This document shows positions 40,304 to 42,214 of a stretch of 42,214 nt of DNA, in pieces. The translations under genes and the position numbers were made by a program. Origin of the DNA: an uncultured Prevotellaceae bacterium (GTDB taxonomy: Bacteria > Bacteroidota > Bacteroidia > Bacteroidales > Bacteroidaceae). Where the stretch lies: contig CALCEL010000035.1 of NCBI GenBank assembly GCA_937900485.1, positions 1 to 42,214 on the forward strand, read 5' to 3'. The notes beneath the pieces were generated by a model. The model made no database searches and had not been told where the DNA came from. It saw nothing but the letters and a program-made list of their open reading frames with translations. Within the stretch, counting starts at the first letter, position 1, and each line of letters opens with the position of its first letter.

Positions 40304-41530
40304 TTATTTGTCAATGCTGAAAGCATACTTCACATATGAGTGGTATGGCTTCTCTGGAGTGACGATGGAATTAGATAGCTCCCAGCCTTCCATCTTATAT
40401 TTGTTTGGAGAGTCTGGGAATTTCTGTGACTCAAGACAGATGGCGCAATGCTTCTGATACATTATTCCGCCCTTGCCAGGACGTGTGCCGTCCTGGAAGT
40501 TAGCTGTGTAACACTGTACTCCTGGCTCGTTAGTGTACATCTCCAACTTGATGCCTGAGCGCGGGTCGGTCATGGTGGCACAAACCTTTGTCTCGTCACC
40601 CTTAGTGTCAAGAACCCAGTTGTGGTCATAACCTCCACCGGCGTTCTCAATCTCTTTGTCTCCCTTGTTGAAATCTGTTCCGATAGCCTTTGGAGTGCGG
40701 AAGTCGAACACTGTTCCCTCAACGCTGCGGATCTCTCCTGTAGGCATGTATGTGTCATCTGCCGGTGTGTAGTAGCTGGCGTTAACCTGCAGGATAGACT
40801 CGTCGATGGTGTTGTTCATGTCACCAGACAAATTGAAGTATGTGTGGTTGGTCATGTTGATCACTGTCGACTTGTCCGTTGTGGCGTCGTAGTTAATCAC
40901 AATCTCATTATTGTCTGTCAGCTCAAACTTGACGATGGCGTCCACGTTGCCAGGGAAATTGTTGTCACCGTCAGGTGAGATGCGCTTGATGGTGATGGAC
41001 TGCTCAGAGCACTCAATCACGTCATACACCTGATACTGCCATCCTGTGTAACCTCCGTGTAAAGAGTGGTATCCGTTATTGTTTTTGTCAAGACGAACAG
41101 TGTCGCCGTCAAGCACGAACTGACCTCCGTCGATTCTGTTGGCGTAACGGCCGACGGAGCAACCGAAGTCTGTCTCAAAATTCCATGGGAAATAGTTCTC
41201 TACCTTGTCGAAACCGCAAGCGACATCCACCAGTTTGCCGTCTTTGTTTGGCACCATGATGCTCACGATACGTCCTCCGAAGTTGGTGATACAAACCTCC
41301 ATTCCGTTCTTGTTGGTGAGAGTGTAGAGTTTCACTTCCTTCGCATTCACTGTGTCGGGTACGAATTTACCTGACTCGTAGTCGTAGGCAACGGCTATCG
41401 TCGTGTCATAATCAGCAGGGTTTATACCTGACGCGGTCAGTTCGTTGACGGTCTGACTACCTCCTGTACATGCGCAGAGAAAAGCCGTGGCTGCGGCACT
41501 TCCCAATAACAATTTTGAATATTTCTTCAT
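40304..41530 (-). CDS. galM: Aldose 1-epimerase, lipoprotein
   Basis: 408 residues. An N-terminal lipoprotein signal with a lipobox near FLCACTGG puts it in the envelope, unlike cytoplasmic GalM. The beta-sandwich domain has TNFGGRIVSIMVPNKDG, GRYANRIDGGQF, HSLHGG (catalytic His), NHTYFNLSGD (second His) and YTNEPGVQCYT with the catalytic Glu. It interconverts sugar anomers, presumably supplying the anomer used by the symporter. It is the first gene of the pentose operon, 48 bp before the symporter gene. Confidence 0.95.
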   Translation of the reverse strand: MKKYSKLLLGSAAATAFLCACTGGSQTVNELTASGINPADYDTTIAVAYDYESGKFVPDTVNAKEVKLYTLTNKNGMEVCITNFGGRIVSIMVPNKDGKLVDVACGFDKVENYFPWNFETDFGCSVGRYANRIDGGQFVLDGDTVRLDKNNNGYHSLHGGYTGWQYQVYDVIECSEQSITIKRISPDGDNNFPGNVDAIVKFELTDNNEIVINYDATTDKSTVINMTNHTYFNLSGDMNNTIDESILQVNASYYTPADDTYMPTGEIRSVEGTVFDFRTPKAIGTDFNKGDKEIENAGGGYDHNWVLDTKGDETKVCATMTDPRSGIKLEMYTNEPGVQCYTANFQDGTRPGKGGIMYQKHCAICLESQKFPDSPNKYKMEGWELSNSIVTPEKPYHSYVKYAFSIDK

Positions 41531-42039
41531 AATTTAGGTTAGATATAAAAATATTAGTCCAAATTTTGCCTCAAATTTCGTTATTTTAATGTGCAATAGT
41601 CTTTTTAAAAATATGTTTTATAACATAAAGTGTCTTTTTGACACTTATTTATGCTCTTAATAGTGGCTAAATTGTTGTAAAATGTACATATTCTACTTTT
41701 TGCGTCTGCTTTTCCGGAGGTTTTTGATGTTTCTGTCTTCTCTTTTGTCTTGTGTTTTGTCTTGCTATACGCATAGTACATGGTGAACTGATTCTTTACT
41801 CTGTATTTTATGTTGGATTGATGTTCTTGTTTATATGTCTTATTCATATAATTTAAAATGTGGAAGGGATACCTCATGTTATGTGTTTGTTTGTTTTTAT
41901 GTGTCTGAGATTTGTGTTTCTCAAGTACAGGATTCGTATTCCCCATACTTATGTCACAAATAACAAGAGTTGATTTCAGGCTCTCATAGTTTGTGGACAA
42001 CAGATATTATGGACCTTGATGTGAATCAAGTGTTAGGAG
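41531..42039. other. Gene-free region upstream of the pentose operon
   Basis: 509 AT-rich bases that must contain the galM promoter, although no TAnnTTTG box is evident on the minus strand. There is an inverted repeat AAGTGTC-TTTTT-GACACTT (41628-41646) about 100 bp before galM, which could be a terminator or operator, and a small CTTGAT/ATCAAG hairpin (42015-42030) just before element C. The TTTAGGTTAG at 41533-41542 resembles an arm of the dispersed element, but nothing else matches. Confidence 0.5.
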
Positions 42040-42214
42040 AGGAATAATGGATAATTTGTGGTGTAACCAAATTGCTTATCCCTGTTTTTTTTGCTAAAAC
42101 AGGTTAACTTGTTGATAATCTTATTACAATGTATTTAAAAACCTTGTGTCTCTTTTTTGAAATTCTCAGGTTAGGTTGTAGTCTATACGCAGGTCTGAGA
42201 ATTTAAAAATCCTA
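42040..42214 (+). repeat. Dispersed intergenic element, copy C (cut by window end)
   Basis: Matches the first 175 bases of copies A and B, from GGAATAATGGATAATTTG through AACAGGTTAACTT, arm 1 (42159-42175) and the region before arm 2. In this copy AAATTCTCAG (42160-42169) and CTGAGAATTT (42195-42204) form a perfect 10-bp inverted repeat. Arms 2 and 3 lie outside the window. Confidence 0.85.

Noticed and set aside
41605..42000. A 131-codon frame on the minus strand upstream of galM
   Set aside because: Its product is Lys/Thr/Asn/Tyr-rich without domains or signal, as expected from translating AT-rich non-coding DNA, and it covers the expected galM promoter region.

Overview
This window looks like a chromosomal segment of a Gram-negative Bacteroidales bacterium, most likely Prevotellaceae. 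The evidence is: several promoters of the Bacteroidetes type (TTTG or TTG, 18-20 bp, then TAnnTTTG) with few Shine-Dalgarno sites; a Bacteroides/Prevotella-style arabinose cluster with a Nudix-type AraR; many lipoprotein signals; and a PL11 rhamnogalacturonan lyase. No phage, plasmid, CRISPR or complete insertion sequence is visible.

Layout. 1-9.4 kb: the 3' end of tRNA-Asp; a secreted CotH-kinase/SGNH-like fusion protein; a Cof-type HAD phosphatase (minus strand); a small exported protein followed by a PcrA/UvrD helicase; tRNA-Thr(CGT) on the minus strand; a DRGH-type nuclease lipoprotein; and the pyrK-pyrD pair for pyrimidine synthesis. 9.5-13.3 kb: a repeat element, then a minus-strand operon of an AraC regulator, an unknown lipoprotein and a PL11 pectin lyase. 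13.5-19.3 kb: a three-gene RND efflux system (adaptor, pump, TolC-type channel). 19.3-20.4 kb: a 1-kb gene-free region with a candidate minus-strand ncRNA. 20.4-27.7 kb, plus strand: a WecG/TagA glycosyltransferase, deoD, a CDF cation transporter, dnaB (preceded by four phased DnaA-box-like 9-mers) and ispE. 27.8-31.0 kb, minus strand: an exported protein, rubrerythrin with a PerR/Fur regulator (peroxide defence), and nspC. 31.0-41.5 kb, minus strand: pentose catabolism in transcription order galM, SSS sugar symporter, araR, araD, araA, araB, tkt, rpiB, with nspC translationally coupled to rpiB.

How the genes work together. Arabinose freed from plant polysaccharide would be epimerised by the exported GalM, imported by the sodium symporter, and converted by AraA, AraB and AraD to xylulose 5-phosphate, which Tkt and RpiB feed into the pentose phosphate pathway. 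AraR is the likely sugar-responsive switch. Four of the gene junctions in this cluster hold long inverted repeats.

The most unusual signal is a dispersed intergenic element of about 300 bp, present three times (9541-9840 plus, 23684-23984 minus, 42040 to the window end plus). It has no ORF, three conserved GGTTAGG-type arms that can pair in alternative ways, and a small hairpin kept by two compensatory base-pair changes between copies. I do not recognise it as a named family. Function and RNA versus DNA nature are inference; a genome-wide search and RNA-seq would decide.
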